From CAZJAT01 sp964544145 (GTDB lineage: Bacteria > Hydrothermota > 32-111): DNA of 62,282 bases. The position numbers and the translations under genes are program-made. Positions 52,972 through 61,463 of this stretch are shown here, piece by piece. Numbering within the stretch: position 1 is the first letter of the stretch; each line of letters opens with the position of its first letter. Location: assembly GCA_964544145.1 (NCBI GenBank), contig CAZJAT010000010.1, positions 1 to 62,282 of the forward strand, in the 5' to 3' direction. Below the pieces are notes generated by a model. That model saw only the letters and a list, made by a program, of their open reading frames with translations. It was not told the origin of the DNA and searched no databases.

Positions 52972-53766
52972 TCAATACTCGCTAATTAACCTTGATGTGA
53001 TTATATCAAAGATAAAAGTAATAAATAATACGGAAATAATCATAATAATGAATATTCCTGTATTAACCGGTGAACTAAAAACGATTTGCCTCAGCACAAT
53101 GCCTCCCAGAGCTGATACTATCATTGATGTCAGTATATCAATGAGAAAATATTCACTTTCTTCCCTGAATGCAATAATCAGTCTTGGTATAAGTACTAAG
53201 GGAATTAATATAAAGAAAAAACCATGCATATATGCAAAATACATGATTAATGCTTTTTCCATATATTCCAGATAAGTATAGAATCTGTTCTCCATTGTTC
53301 TGATACGGAAATAATAATATATTGTCATAGTAAAATGCTTTATCAGCATTGTAACAATAATCAAAATATTAAAAACAATAAAATATCTGTAAATACTAGT
53401 TATGAAAAGTCTTGGCACTGTATTTCTGAACAATAATACAAGAAGTAAAAGCACTATTATATGCAGGCATTGGTCCATAATAAATAACAATGGATTTTTC
53501 CTGCATATCTGTATTTTAATATAATCAATAATAAAATGGGTAAAAAATACTGTGATAGATGATATAATTATTAAATATACATCAGTATATGATAATATAA
53601 GAATCCCTAATATTGTAATCCCATTTATTGCAGCATGCAGTATTTGGCCTTTAAGGGAATTTATTTTCAATCCATAAAGACTTCCTGACTGGAAAATAAA
53701 ATCTCCTGTCAGGTGTCCTGACAGGAGAATAATAAATAAAATATTGTTATGAATGAAATCATTCAT
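52972..53766 (-). CDS. DUF3307-like membrane protein
   Basis: A 264-residue polytopic membrane protein. The N-terminal third has LLSGHLTGDFIFQSGSLYG, LKGQILHAAINGI, FFTHFIIDYIKIQI and FIMDQCLHIIVLLLL, matching the spacing of His and Asp residues in DUF3307 proteins. About seven hydrophobic helices are seen. Function unknown. It overlaps rplI by eight bases at the end of the ribosomal-protein group. Confidence 0.75.
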   Translation of the reverse strand: MNDFIHNNILFIILLSGHLTGDFIFQSGSLYGLKINSLKGQILHAAINGITILGILILSYTDVYLIIISSITVFFTHFIIDYIKIQICRKNPLLFIMDQCLHIIVLLLLVLLFRNTVPRLFITSIYRYFIVFNILIIVTMLIKHFTMTIYYYFRIRTMENRFYTYLEYMEKALIMYFAYMHGFFFILIPLVLIPRLIIAFREESEYFLIDILTSMIVSALGGIVLRQIVFSSPVNTGIFIIMIISVLFITFIFDIITSRLISEY

Positions 53767-54205
53767 CCTTTACAATCCAGACCTTAATTGTCCCTTTTAC
53801 ATTTGAATGTAATTTTAATTCAACATCATAAACACCTAATTTCTTTATATGATTTTCCAGAATAACTGATGTTTTATCCAGATTGATATTCAAAGCCTGT
53901 AACTCGTCTGCAATCATTGATTCAGTTACAGAACCGTACAATTCATCATTATCATGTGCTTTCTGTTTAATTGTCACAGAAACATCACTTAACTTTTTGG
54001 CTAATTCTTCCGCTGCTTTGATATTCTTTATCTCATCCTTTTTAATTTTTTCTTTTTCAAGTTCAAATCTCTGCAGATTTCCTTTGTTGTACTCAAAAAC
54101 AAAACCCTTAGGAATCAGAAAATTTCGGGCATGCCCTGTTTTCACGTTCAGTACATCGCCTCTGCTGCCTAAACCAGCTACATTTTGCCTCAGTATTACC
54201 TTCAT
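53759..54205 (-). CDS. rplI: 50S ribosomal protein L9
   Basis: A 148-residue L9 of normal length. It begins MKVILRQNVAGLGSRGDVLN, then KTGHARNFLIPKGFVFEY. A long connecting helix (about 42-76) leads to the C-terminal rRNA-binding domain. It is last in the rpsF-ssb-rpsR-rplI order. Confidence 0.97.
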   Translation of the reverse strand: MKVILRQNVAGLGSRGDVLNVKTGHARNFLIPKGFVFEYNKGNLQRFELEKEKIKKDEIKNIKAAEELAKKLSDVSVTIKQKAHDNDELYGSVTESMIADELQALNINLDKTSVILENHIKKLGVYDVELKLHSNVKGTIKVWIVKDE

Positions 54206-54214
54206 TGGGACTCC

Positions 54215-54454
54215 TTATTTGATAAAATCATTTACATAGGGCATTAGAGCAATATTGCGTGCTGCTTTTATTGCCTTTGCAACCATTCTCTGATGCTTAG
54301 CACAAAGCCTAGTTCCCTTTCTGGGTATTATCTTGCCCTGCTCATCTGTAAAGAATCTCAACATTTGTGTATCCTTATAGTCAACGATTTTAATCTTGTC
54401 CAGACATAGTCTGCAACGTCTTGTTCTGCCTTTCTTAGAATGGAATGTCATCAT
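54215..54454 (-). CDS. rpsR: 30S ribosomal protein S18 (zinc form)
   Basis: About 79 residues. ATG 54454 is preferred since ttggaggta precedes it. The frame runs to 54472 inside ssb. It has CRLCLDKIKIVDYKD, LRFFTDEQGKIIPRKGTRLC, then AKHQRMVAKAIKAARNIAL. The CxxC and CxxH pairs indicate the zinc-binding C+ form. It overlaps ssb by 20 bases. Confidence 0.95.
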   Translation of the reverse strand: MMTFHSKKGRTRRCRLCLDKIKIVDYKDTQMLRFFTDEQGKIIPRKGTRLCAKHQRMVAKAIKAARNIALMPYVNDFIK

Positions 54455-54911
54455 TACCTCCAATGTTTTCATTGTCTGCTATTTCATCAAACTCTTTATC
54501 AATTTCATTAATTGTCTCATTTATTGAACTTGAACTCCTTGAGTACTCGTAATCAGTATTGCGGACAAGTATATGTATCCTGTATGCACGAATCTGGAAA
54601 CTGCTTCTTTTTTCTCCAGTGTTTCTATCTTCCCATGTATTAAGCTGCAGCATACCTTCAATTATAACAGGGGTCCCTGTTTTTAACCTGTCCTTCAACT
54701 TCTCATTGTAATCCTTTCCCCAGTTTATAATGTTAATATAAAGGGTATCTTCCTTCCATTCACCATCGCTTCCCTGATATCTTCTTGATGATGCCAAGCG
54801 GAATGTCAGAATACTTGCATTGCTGTTTGTATATCTGATCTCACTATCCTTTGTCAATCTCCCGGAGATTGTTACATTATTTATATTGGGGACACTGATT
54901 TTTTCAGTCAT
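54435..54911 (-). CDS. ssb: single-stranded DNA-binding protein
   Basis: A 158-residue OB-fold protein: NNVTISGRLTKDSEIRYTNS, LTFRLASSRRYQGSDGEWKE, TPVIIEGMLQLNTWED. An acidic disordered tail ends in DDIPF, the partner-recruitment peptide. It lies between rpsF and rpsR as in many bacteria. Confidence 0.95.
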   Translation of the reverse strand: MTEKISVPNINNVTISGRLTKDSEIRYTNSNASILTFRLASSRRYQGSDGEWKEDTLYINIINWGKDYNEKLKDRLKTGTPVIIEGMLQLNTWEDRNTGEKRSSFQIRAYRIHILVRNTDYEYSRSSSSINETINEIDKEFDEIADNENIGGNDDIPF

Positions 54912-54922
54912 ATTTCACCTCA

Positions 54923-55204
54923 TTATTTCCTTTTAATAAAACTCCTCCAGATAGATTCTTCCAGTTTCATCTCTGCTTTGAATGTATCAATAGATGCAGG
55001 ATTAAGTGAGAAATCAATTGTTACATTGTGTCCCTGTCTTGATTTCTTTATTTCATAAGCAAGTTTCTCAATTCCATTGTCTTTAGCTTCCTCAATTGTC
55101 CCGCTCAAATCAGATAACCATTTTTTTATCAATTCAATCTTTTCATTTACTTGTGCATCCGTCAGTCCCGGATCAAAGATTAGAAGTAATTCATACTTGT
55201 TCAA
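54923..55204 (-). CDS. rpsF: 30S ribosomal protein S6
   Basis: A 93-residue S6 (NKYELLLIFDPGLTDAQVNE, then GIEKLAYEIKKSRQGHNVTI). It starts the rpsF-ssb-rpsR-rplI group, 13 bases after hppA, so the group probably depends on upstream promoters. Confidence 0.95.
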   Translation of the reverse strand: MNKYELLLIFDPGLTDAQVNEKIELIKKWLSDLSGTIEEAKDNGIEKLAYEIKKSRQGHNVTIDFSLNPASIDTFKAEMKLEESIWRSFIKRK

Positions 55205-55217
55205 TTCATCCTCCTGA

Positions 55218-57278
55218 TTAGTGTTTAAATACCGAGAATTGATTTATAATTGGCGCTATAACCAAAGCAATAATCGACATTAATTTAATTAAAATATTTA
55301 TTGATGGTCCGATAGTATCCTTCAATGGATCACCAACCGTATCACCTACAATCGCTGCTTTATGGGCATCAGAGTTTTTCCCGCCCATATGACCCTCTTC
55401 AATATATTTCTTCGCATTATCCATAGCAGCACCGGAATTAGCCGTTTGAATACCCAATTGAACACCAGTTATTAATGAACCTATAAGTAAACCGGCTAAT
55501 GTGAATGGTCCGAATACAAATCCGATAACAATAGGGACTCCTATTGCAAGAATGCCCGGGAAAAGCATATATTTAATAGCTCCATCAGCTGCAATTTCAA
55601 CACATTTCTGTGATTCAGGCATTGCCTTGCCTTCCATTAAACCCTCAATTTCCTTAAATTGTCTTCTCACTTCAATGATGATCTTATCAGCTACTGCTCC
55701 AACGCCTCCTGCTAATAGAGATGATAAGAAATATGGTATCATACCACCCACAAGTAATCCTCCTATAAAATAAGGATCCTGTATAATACCTGCCATTTTC
55801 TCCATTAATGCAGCATCACCATTGATCATAATAGTAGTTATATATGCTGTTATAAGTGATAAAGCTGCAAATGCAGCTGAACCTATTGCAAAACCCTTAC
55901 CTATAGCTGCCGTGGTATTCCCAACAGAGTCAAGACTATCTGTAATTTCTCTTACCTCAGCAGGTAATTTGGACATTTCAGCAATTCCGCCTGCATTATC
56001 AACAACAGGACCATATGAGTCCACTGCAAGGGTGATACCTAATGTTGAAAGCATTCCCAGTGCAGCTAAAGCAATACCATACATACCAGCTACTTCATAA
56101 CCTAAAATCATAGCAATAACAATTGCAATAACAGGAATCATAGTGGACTTCATACCAATTGCCAATCCATTGACAACAACTACTGCAGCACCGCTCTTAG
56201 CACTTCTAGCAAGATTCTGTACGGGTTTAAATTTGCTGGATGAATAGTACTCACTGACAAAAGCAATAATTAGTCCTGCGAATAAACCGCTTATTATTGC
56301 ATAGAATGGCCCATATTTAACAAAGCCCAGTTTGGCATAATCAAGGTTCATTAAGTGAACCGCAATGAAAGAACCAATTATCATAATTACTGAAGCTATG
56401 TAAACACCTGAATTCAATAACATCTGAGGATTTTTTATTTTCCCCCACAATATCCATAATACACCGATTATAGAGGCAATAAGCCCTATGCTGGCAATAT
56501 AGAGGGGTAATGCAAACAATTCATTAAATATGTTAGCCATACCTGCTGCAATTGCCATTGTAGCTATAATTGATTCAACATATGATTCCATTAAATCTGC
56601 ACCTAAACCTGCTGTATCGCCTACATTATCTCCGACATTGTCAGCAATAACTGCTGCATTGCGTGGATCATCCTCCGGTATTCCGGCTTCAACCTTGCCT
56701 ACAAGGTCAGCTCCCATATCAGCAGCTTTTGTATATATGCCTCCGCCTGCTCTTGCAAATAATGCCAGAAGGGAAGCTCCCATTGCATAACCATTAATTG
56801 CTTGAATAGATCCCTTAAATATAATATAAAGAATTACAAGACCCAGTAATGAGATGGAAGATATAGTTAAACCTGTTGTTGCTCCTGCAGTAAAAGATAC
56901 CCTGATTGCAGGTATTAATCCCTTAGAAGCTGCACTTGCAGTTCTTGCATTTGCTCTTGTGCCGACCCACATTGCAATATATCCAGCTGAACCTGAAATA
57001 ATTGCTCCTATAGTAAAACAAATTGCCGTTCTGTAATCAATGGGAATCGATCTGTTCATTAAAGGTGCAACAGACATAAGCACAGCTATTACTGCAACAA
57101 CAAACAGAACATATGTGAATTCCCTTTTCATGAATGCAGAAGCACCATCTTGAATAAGGGATGAAAGCATTCTCATCTGTTCATTTCCTGTGTCTTTTTT
57201 CATGAGATTAATCACTAATAAAGCGACAAATCCCAATCCCAATAATGATGCTATTACTGACATTAAAATTTCACTCAT
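55218..57278 (-). CDS. hppA: membrane-bound ion-pumping pyrophosphatase, K+-dependent type
   Basis: A 686-residue membrane pyrophosphatase that couples PPi hydrolysis to H+ or Na+ export. It has about 16 helices. Substrate-binding segments include GGGIYTKAADMGADLVGKVE, DDPRNAAVIADNVGDNVGD, and the C-terminal GDTVGDPLKDTIGPS. The segment GNTTAAIGKGFAIGSA has Ala where K+-independent enzymes carry Lys, which by family knowledge predicts K+ dependence. Whether it pumps Na+ or H+ cannot be told by eye. It would recover energy from PPi, fitting a fermentative anaerobe. It overlaps pth by eight bases. Confidence 0.95.
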   Translation of the reverse strand: MSEILMSVIASLLGLGFVALLVINLMKKDTGNEQMRMLSSLIQDGASAFMKREFTYVLFVVAVIAVLMSVAPLMNRSIPIDYRTAICFTIGAIISGSAGYIAMWVGTRANARTASAASKGLIPAIRVSFTAGATTGLTISSISLLGLVILYIIFKGSIQAINGYAMGASLLALFARAGGGIYTKAADMGADLVGKVEAGIPEDDPRNAAVIADNVGDNVGDTAGLGADLMESYVESIIATMAIAAGMANIFNELFALPLYIASIGLIASIIGVLWILWGKIKNPQMLLNSGVYIASVIMIIGSFIAVHLMNLDYAKLGFVKYGPFYAIISGLFAGLIIAFVSEYYSSSKFKPVQNLARSAKSGAAVVVVNGLAIGMKSTMIPVIAIVIAMILGYEVAGMYGIALAALGMLSTLGITLAVDSYGPVVDNAGGIAEMSKLPAEVREITDSLDSVGNTTAAIGKGFAIGSAAFAALSLITAYITTIMINGDAALMEKMAGIIQDPYFIGGLLVGGMIPYFLSSLLAGGVGAVADKIIIEVRRQFKEIEGLMEGKAMPESQKCVEIAADGAIKYMLFPGILAIGVPIVIGFVFGPFTLAGLLIGSLITGVQLGIQTANSGAAMDNAKKYIEEGHMGGKNSDAHKAAIVGDTVGDPLKDTIGPSINILIKLMSIIALVIAPIINQFSVFKH

Positions 57279-57833
57279 TCAGTCTCCTTTGATTAATCAG
57301 ATTCATTGCTGTTTCTTCGTTTTCGATAATAACCGTTTCAAGAGCATCAGCTCCTGATATTGTAAGTATCTTTGCTTCTTCCGCTGATGAAAATTCTGAC
57401 AGCACATAATCAGCGGGATCTTCATTATCCGGGTGTCCAATACCGATTCTCAGTCTTTTAATACTTTCAGTACCAATAATATCAATTATAGACTGTAATC
57501 CATTATGTCCTCCTGATGATCCCTGCAATCTAAATCTTAAAACATTTAAATCCAGATTGAAATCATCCAGAACAACAGTTATATCCCGGTTTTCTATTTT
57601 ATAGAGATCAATTATATCACGAACTGCAAAACCGCTTCTATTCATGTATGTAGTAGGTTTTACAAGTACTAAATTGTCATCATTTCTGTTTTCACAAAAA
57701 AAAAGTGTCCCTTGCCCGGTTTAAATACAAGATTGCGGCGTTTCGCCATTTCATCCAGTATCATAAAACCGATATTATGTTTTGTATAGGCATAAGCATT
57801 TCCGATATTACCCAAACCGACTATACAATTCAT
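57271..57833 (-). CDS. pth: peptidyl-tRNA hydrolase, frameshifted at a T9 run
   Basis: Releases peptides from peptidyl-tRNA and is normally essential. The first part starts at ATG 57833, overlapping the L25 stop (ATGA): MNCIVGLGNIGNAYAYTKHN, with the catalytic His in TKHNIGF. It runs into nine T in the sense strand (57696-57704), after which the frame is wrong and stops about 13 codons later. The remainder continues in another frame from NDDNLVLVKPTTYMNRSG through SSGGHNGLQSI to the end at 57271. One extra T would join both halves into a normal protein of about 187 residues. Transcriptional slippage or a consensus error is more likely than gene loss. Confidence 0.88.
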
Positions 57834-58474
57834 TTCTCAGCAGTTTCCTCTTCTTTTGTTTCACCTATCAATTCAGGTTCGGCCGCTGTCTCTTCAATTT
57901 CACTTTCTTCTTCAGCTGCCACCGTCTTAGGTGCTGCAATTATACATATTGTCTCATCCGGGTCATCAAGTATTTCTCCATCAGTAAATTTCAAATCCTT
58001 GACATGCAATGAATCACCGATATTCAATGATGAAATTTCCACTTCAAAATGTTCGGGGATTTTTGATGGAAGAACCTTTACAGAGATTTCCCTGATCAAA
58101 TGTTCCAATACACCGCCCTCTTTAACTCCTTCCGGAGCACCTGTAAGCAAAACAGGAACATCAACCTTGAATGTTTCTCCCTTATGGAGCATCAGAAAGT
58201 CTATATGTCTTATCTTATATGATTTTGGTTCTCTCTGAACATCCTTTATGACTGTCATATGTTTTTTCTTCCCATCAATGAGATTGATTATTGCATTTTC
58301 TTTGCCTATTTTATGCAACAATTTTATCATTTCAGTTTCATTTACTGAATAAGACCTTGATTCCTCATTGTGTCCATAAGCAACGCATGGAATAACATTA
58401 TTATTGCGCAATTCCTTTAAATGGTGCTTTGAACCCGTTTCTCTTTTATCAACGTGTAGATCATATTGAAGCAT
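57830..58474 (-). CDS. rplY: 50S ribosomal protein L25/Ctc
   Basis: A 214-residue long-form L25 (Ctc). The N-terminal 5S rRNA-binding domain has VDKRETGSKHHLKELRNNN, IPCVAYGHNEE and VQREPKSYKIRHIDFLML. The C-terminal TL5/Ctc domain and an acidic tail rich in Glu follow. aggaggaata precedes ATG 58474. The order prs-ctc-pth matches Bacillus. Confidence 0.94.
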   Translation of the reverse strand: MLQYDLHVDKRETGSKHHLKELRNNNVIPCVAYGHNEESRSYSVNETEMIKLLHKIGKENAIINLIDGKKKHMTVIKDVQREPKSYKIRHIDFLMLHKGETFKVDVPVLLTGAPEGVKEGGVLEHLIREISVKVLPSKIPEHFEVEISSLNIGDSLHVKDLKFTDGEILDDPDETICIIAAPKTVAAEEESEIEETAAEPELIGETKEEETAEK

Positions 58475-58482
58475 TATTCCTC

Positions 58483-59424
58483 CTAATCAAATAATACACT
58501 TATGGATTTATACGAATGAACTCTTTTCATTGCATCTGCAAACAATTTTGCACATGATAATATTTTCACTTTTTCAATTTTTTTCTCTTCACCTATATCA
58601 ATGCTGTTTGTGGTTATAAGACGGTCAATAGGGCTTTCTTTTAAATATTCAATAGCATTTCCCGATAGCAGGGAATGCGTGACAACAGTATTTATCTCAT
58701 TTGCCCCGCTGTCCTTCAAGGCAAATGCGGCTTTTGAAATCGTGCCTCCTGTATCAATAATATCATCTATCATAATAATATTCCTGCCTGATACATCACC
58801 CACAACATTCATTATTGATGATTCATTAGGTTTACTGCGGCGTTTATCAATTATTGCAAGAGGAAGATTACCTAATTTCTTCGCAAAACTTCTTGCTTTA
58901 TTAACCCGTCCGGCATCGGGTGATACAATTACAGCATTATCCAATTTAAAATTCTCTTTAATAAAATCAATAAATATTGGCGCAGAATAGAGATGATCAA
59001 CTGGATAATTGAAGAACCCCTGTATCTGCTCAGCATGAAGTTCCAATGTCATAACACGTGAAGTTCCTGCAACATTCAACAGATCGGCAACAAGTTTTCC
59101 GGAAATAGGAACCCGTGGGTTATCTTTTTTATCCTGTCTTGCATATCCGTAATAAGGTATAACAGCTGTTATTTTTCCTGCAGATGCTCTCTTTAGTGCA
59201 TCAACAATCAATAAAAGTTCAACAAGATTTTCAGCAGGAGGGTTTGTGGACTGCAATACAAAAACATGATCTCCCCTGACTGACTCATTTATCTGCACCC
59301 TAATCTCTCCATCAGAGAAACGGGACACAATGCTGTCCAGCAATGGTATATCCAATCTTTTTGATATTTCTCTGGCAAGAGTAATATTTGAATTACCCGC
59401 TACCAGTTTCATTTGTACAGGCAT
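58483..59424 (-). CDS. prs: ribose-phosphate pyrophosphokinase
   Basis: Makes PRPP for nucleotide, histidine and NAD synthesis. The 313-residue protein has RFSDGEIRVQINESVRGDH, VFVLQSTNPPAENLVELL, PYYGYARQDKKDNPRVPIS, VSPDAGRVNKAR and the PRPP-binding IIMIDDIIDTGGTI. ATG 59424 follows an agaggtag site. It lies eight bases upstream of the L25 gene and downstream of tRNA-Gln. Confidence 0.96.
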   Translation of the reverse strand: MPVQMKLVAGNSNITLAREISKRLDIPLLDSIVSRFSDGEIRVQINESVRGDHVFVLQSTNPPAENLVELLLIVDALKRASAGKITAVIPYYGYARQDKKDNPRVPISGKLVADLLNVAGTSRVMTLELHAEQIQGFFNYPVDHLYSAPIFIDFIKENFKLDNAVIVSPDAGRVNKARSFAKKLGNLPLAIIDKRRSKPNESSIMNVVGDVSGRNIIMIDDIIDTGGTISKAAFALKDSGANEINTVVTHSLLSGNAIEYLKESPIDRLITTNSIDIGEEKKIEKVKILSCAKLFADAMKRVHSYKSISVLFD

Positions 59425-59439
59425 GCTACCTCTCTTATG

Positions 59440-59511
59440 CTGGGGTGGTAGGATTCGAACCTACGGATGCGTGAACCAAAATCACGTGGCTTGCCGCTTG
59501 CCTACACCCCA
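59440..59511 (-). tRNA. tRNA-Gln (anticodon TTG)
   Basis: Acceptor strands tggggtg and cacccca pair, with discriminator G at 59440. The anticodon stem cgtga/tcacg closes loop ttTTGgt, giving UUG. T-arm gtaggttcgaatcctac is normal. CCA is not encoded. The gene sits six bases after the spoVG stop and 15 bases before prs, so it is processed from the operon transcript. Confidence 0.92.
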
Positions 59512-59517
59512 GTGGGT

Positions 59518-59826
59518 TTATTCGTTATGCGATTCGTAATCGTCGATTGACTGACTTCTTTCTTCCGGAGCTTTTGACATCTCCTCTTCATACTTCTCAA
59601 GGATAACTTGTTCAATCTGTTGTCTCATCTCATTATTTATCGGATGAGCGATGTCCCTGTAAGTTCCGTCTTTTGCTTTTCTTGAAGGCATGGAAATAAA
59701 GAGACCTTTCTTGCCGTCGATTACCTTTAGTCCTCTTACTACAAAAGCATCCTCAAATGTGATGTTTGCAAATGCTTTCAATTTCGGCTCGTCTCTCAGC
59801 GTGATCCTCACTTCAGTAATCTTCAT
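59518..59826 (-). CDS. spoVG: SpoVG-family regulator
   Basis: A 102-residue SpoVG: MKITEVRITLRDEPKLKAFA, then FEDAFVVRGLKVIDGKKGLF, ISMPSRKAKDGTYRDIAHPI. SpoVG is an RNA/DNA-binding regulator found well outside spore formers. It sits between ispE and prs, as in Firmicutes (ispE-spoVG-prs-ctc-pth). aggaggaaacta precedes ATG 59826. Confidence 0.95.
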   Translation of the reverse strand: MKITEVRITLRDEPKLKAFANITFEDAFVVRGLKVIDGKKGLFISMPSRKAKDGTYRDIAHPINNEMRQQIEQVILEKYEEEMSKAPEERSQSIDDYESHNE

Positions 59827-59836
59827 TAGTTTCCTC

Positions 59837-60727
59837 CTACATTGATGTTAGAAAGTTTTCTTCTATCAAGTCCCGGGTAAGCAGATTTGTTGTGAAAACT
59901 GCATTGCCTCCGAAATACTTGTCAATATCATCTATCATAATTTTTTCATTGAATAAACCGAATACAGCAGATCCTGTACCAGTCATCATTGTGAATAAAG
60001 GATGCATTTGCTGCATTTTTTCCTTAATTTCCCTAATTCTCGGATAAAATTCAAAGATCAATGGTTCAAACACATTATAATTAGTTTTTAACGTATTATA
60101 AAATATTTTATCTGTATTTTTTAAGTTATTTATATTAAATGTTTTCTTGTTCTGTGTCAAGTGCTTTTTGACATTGTCATAGGCCCATTTAGTGGAAACC
60201 TGGATATTGGGATAAACTGCTATAATATTTAACTTAGCTATATCTTTATTATCAATAAACTGCAATTTATCTCCCAATTTCTCACCTATTGCAGTGCCCC
60301 CTCTTAAAAGAAAAACTACATCTGCTCCAACCTGTAATGCAAATGTATACAATTCTCTCTGAGAGAACGGATTTCCATAGAATTCATTGAGAAATTTAAG
60401 AATTGCAGCTCCATCAGCGCTGCCTCCCCCCATACCACTGCCTATAGGTATATTCTTCTTTAATGTGAAAGCAAATTCCTGCCAGGCCCCCTTATAGTGT
60501 TCTTTGAAAATATTATATGATTTGACTACTGTATTACTTTCATTCAATGGTACATTTTTATTATCAATTTTGATACTGAATTGATCTGTTTCATTTGCTA
60601 TAATTTCATCAAATAGGTTTATTGATTGAAATAATGTATAAATATCGTGGTATCCGTCATTGCGTTTACCCGTTATATCAAGATGAAGATTCACCTTACA
60701 ATATGCTTTAACTAGGTATCTGTCCAT
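59837..60727 (-). CDS. ispE: 4-diphosphocytidyl-2-C-methyl-D-erythritol kinase
   Basis: The GHMP kinase of the methylerythritol phosphate route to isopentenyl diphosphate. The 296-residue protein has AYCKVNLHLDITGKRNDGYH, the ATP loop NIPIGSGMGGGSADGAAIL and the C-terminal MTGTGSAVFGLF. The start overlaps the GGGPS gene by 20 bases. Together they link isoprenoid precursor supply to prenyl-glycerol lipid synthesis. Confidence 0.94.
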   Translation of the reverse strand: MDRYLVKAYCKVNLHLDITGKRNDGYHDIYTLFQSINLFDEIIANETDQFSIKIDNKNVPLNESNTVVKSYNIFKEHYKGAWQEFAFTLKKNIPIGSGMGGGSADGAAILKFLNEFYGNPFSQRELYTFALQVGADVVFLLRGGTAIGEKLGDKLQFIDNKDIAKLNIIAVYPNIQVSTKWAYDNVKKHLTQNKKTFNINNLKNTDKIFYNTLKTNYNVFEPLIFEFYPRIREIKEKMQQMHPLFTMMTGTGSAVFGLFNEKIMIDDIDKYFGGNAVFTTNLLTRDLIEENFLTSM

Positions 60728-61463
60728 TGTTCATTCTGTCAATGAGATGCTTGAAATCGCAAATCAGTTCCGGTTTTTGTTCAATGATATTCCCTGTGAC
60801 AATAAAATCCGCACCGCTCTTCAGTATCTGTTCTGCCTGATTCAAATCCCTGATACCACCCCCTGCAATAATAGGTTTCTTTAATATGGACCTTGCTTCA
60901 GCAATAGCTGATAATGCAATCGGACACTTTGAGCCGCTTCCTGCTTCAAGGTATGCAATATCATAATTCATTATTTCAATCAATTTCATGTACCTTGAAA
61001 TAGCCGTATTGTCATCACTGTCAATAGGTGTGATACATGTCTCTCTGACAACAGAAGTATTCCTGCTTTTAGAAATTATAACATATGCTGTATTTATTAT
61101 ATCAATATTTGATTTGTAGAGCATATCAGCTGCCTGATAATGTTCATCAATAAGAAATTTAGGATTACGTGAATTAAGCAGAGTAAGCAGAAATATTGAA
61201 TCAAATTTACTGCTTATCTGATAATGTGATCCGGGGAAAGCAATAATCGGTATAGAGGTTCTCTTAATAACAAAATCCACAAATTGATTATAATTATCAA
61301 TTTTATCACTACTGCCGCCTATCATGATGCCATTAACATCACAGCGCTCTGCAAACTTAATGATTGATGCATAATTCGGTTCATTCTTCTCAGGATCCAA
61401 AAGAACAAAATAACCTTTTCTGCCCAGTTTGTATGTTTCAAAAATATGCTTTTTTATGCCCAT
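60708..61463 (-). CDS. geranylgeranylglyceryl phosphate synthase (GGGPS/PcrB family)
   Basis: A 251-residue TIM-barrel prenyltransferase that joins a prenyl diphosphate to sn-glycerol-1-phosphate, the committed step of archaeal-type ether lipids. Visible are YFVLLDPEKNEPNYASI, VNGIMIGGSSDKIDNYN, IPIIAFPGSHYQISSKFDSI, LLTLLNSRNPKFLI, the phosphate-binding AYLEAGSGSKCPIALS and KKPIIAGGGIRDLNQAEQIL, then DFIVTGNII. The motifs resemble group II GGGPS of Bacteroidetes and many archaea more than Bacillus PcrB. Chain length is not predictable by eye. It overlaps ispE by 20 bases and the reductase gene by 10. Confidence 0.92.
   Translation of the reverse strand: MGIKKHIFETYKLGRKGYFVLLDPEKNEPNYASIIKFAERCDVNGIMIGGSSDKIDNYNQFVDFVIKRTSIPIIAFPGSHYQISSKFDSIFLLTLLNSRNPKFLIDEHYQAADMLYKSNIDIINTAYVIISKSRNTSVVRETCITPIDSDDNTAISRYMKLIEIMNYDIAYLEAGSGSKCPIALSAIAEARSILKKPIIAGGGIRDLNQAEQILKSGADFIVTGNIIEQKPELICDFKHLIDRMNNGQIPS

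Noticed and set aside
55501..57036. Several plus-strand frames opposite hppA
   Set aside because: All are antisense shadows rich in Ala, Pro and Ser caused by the codon composition of the pyrophosphatase gene.
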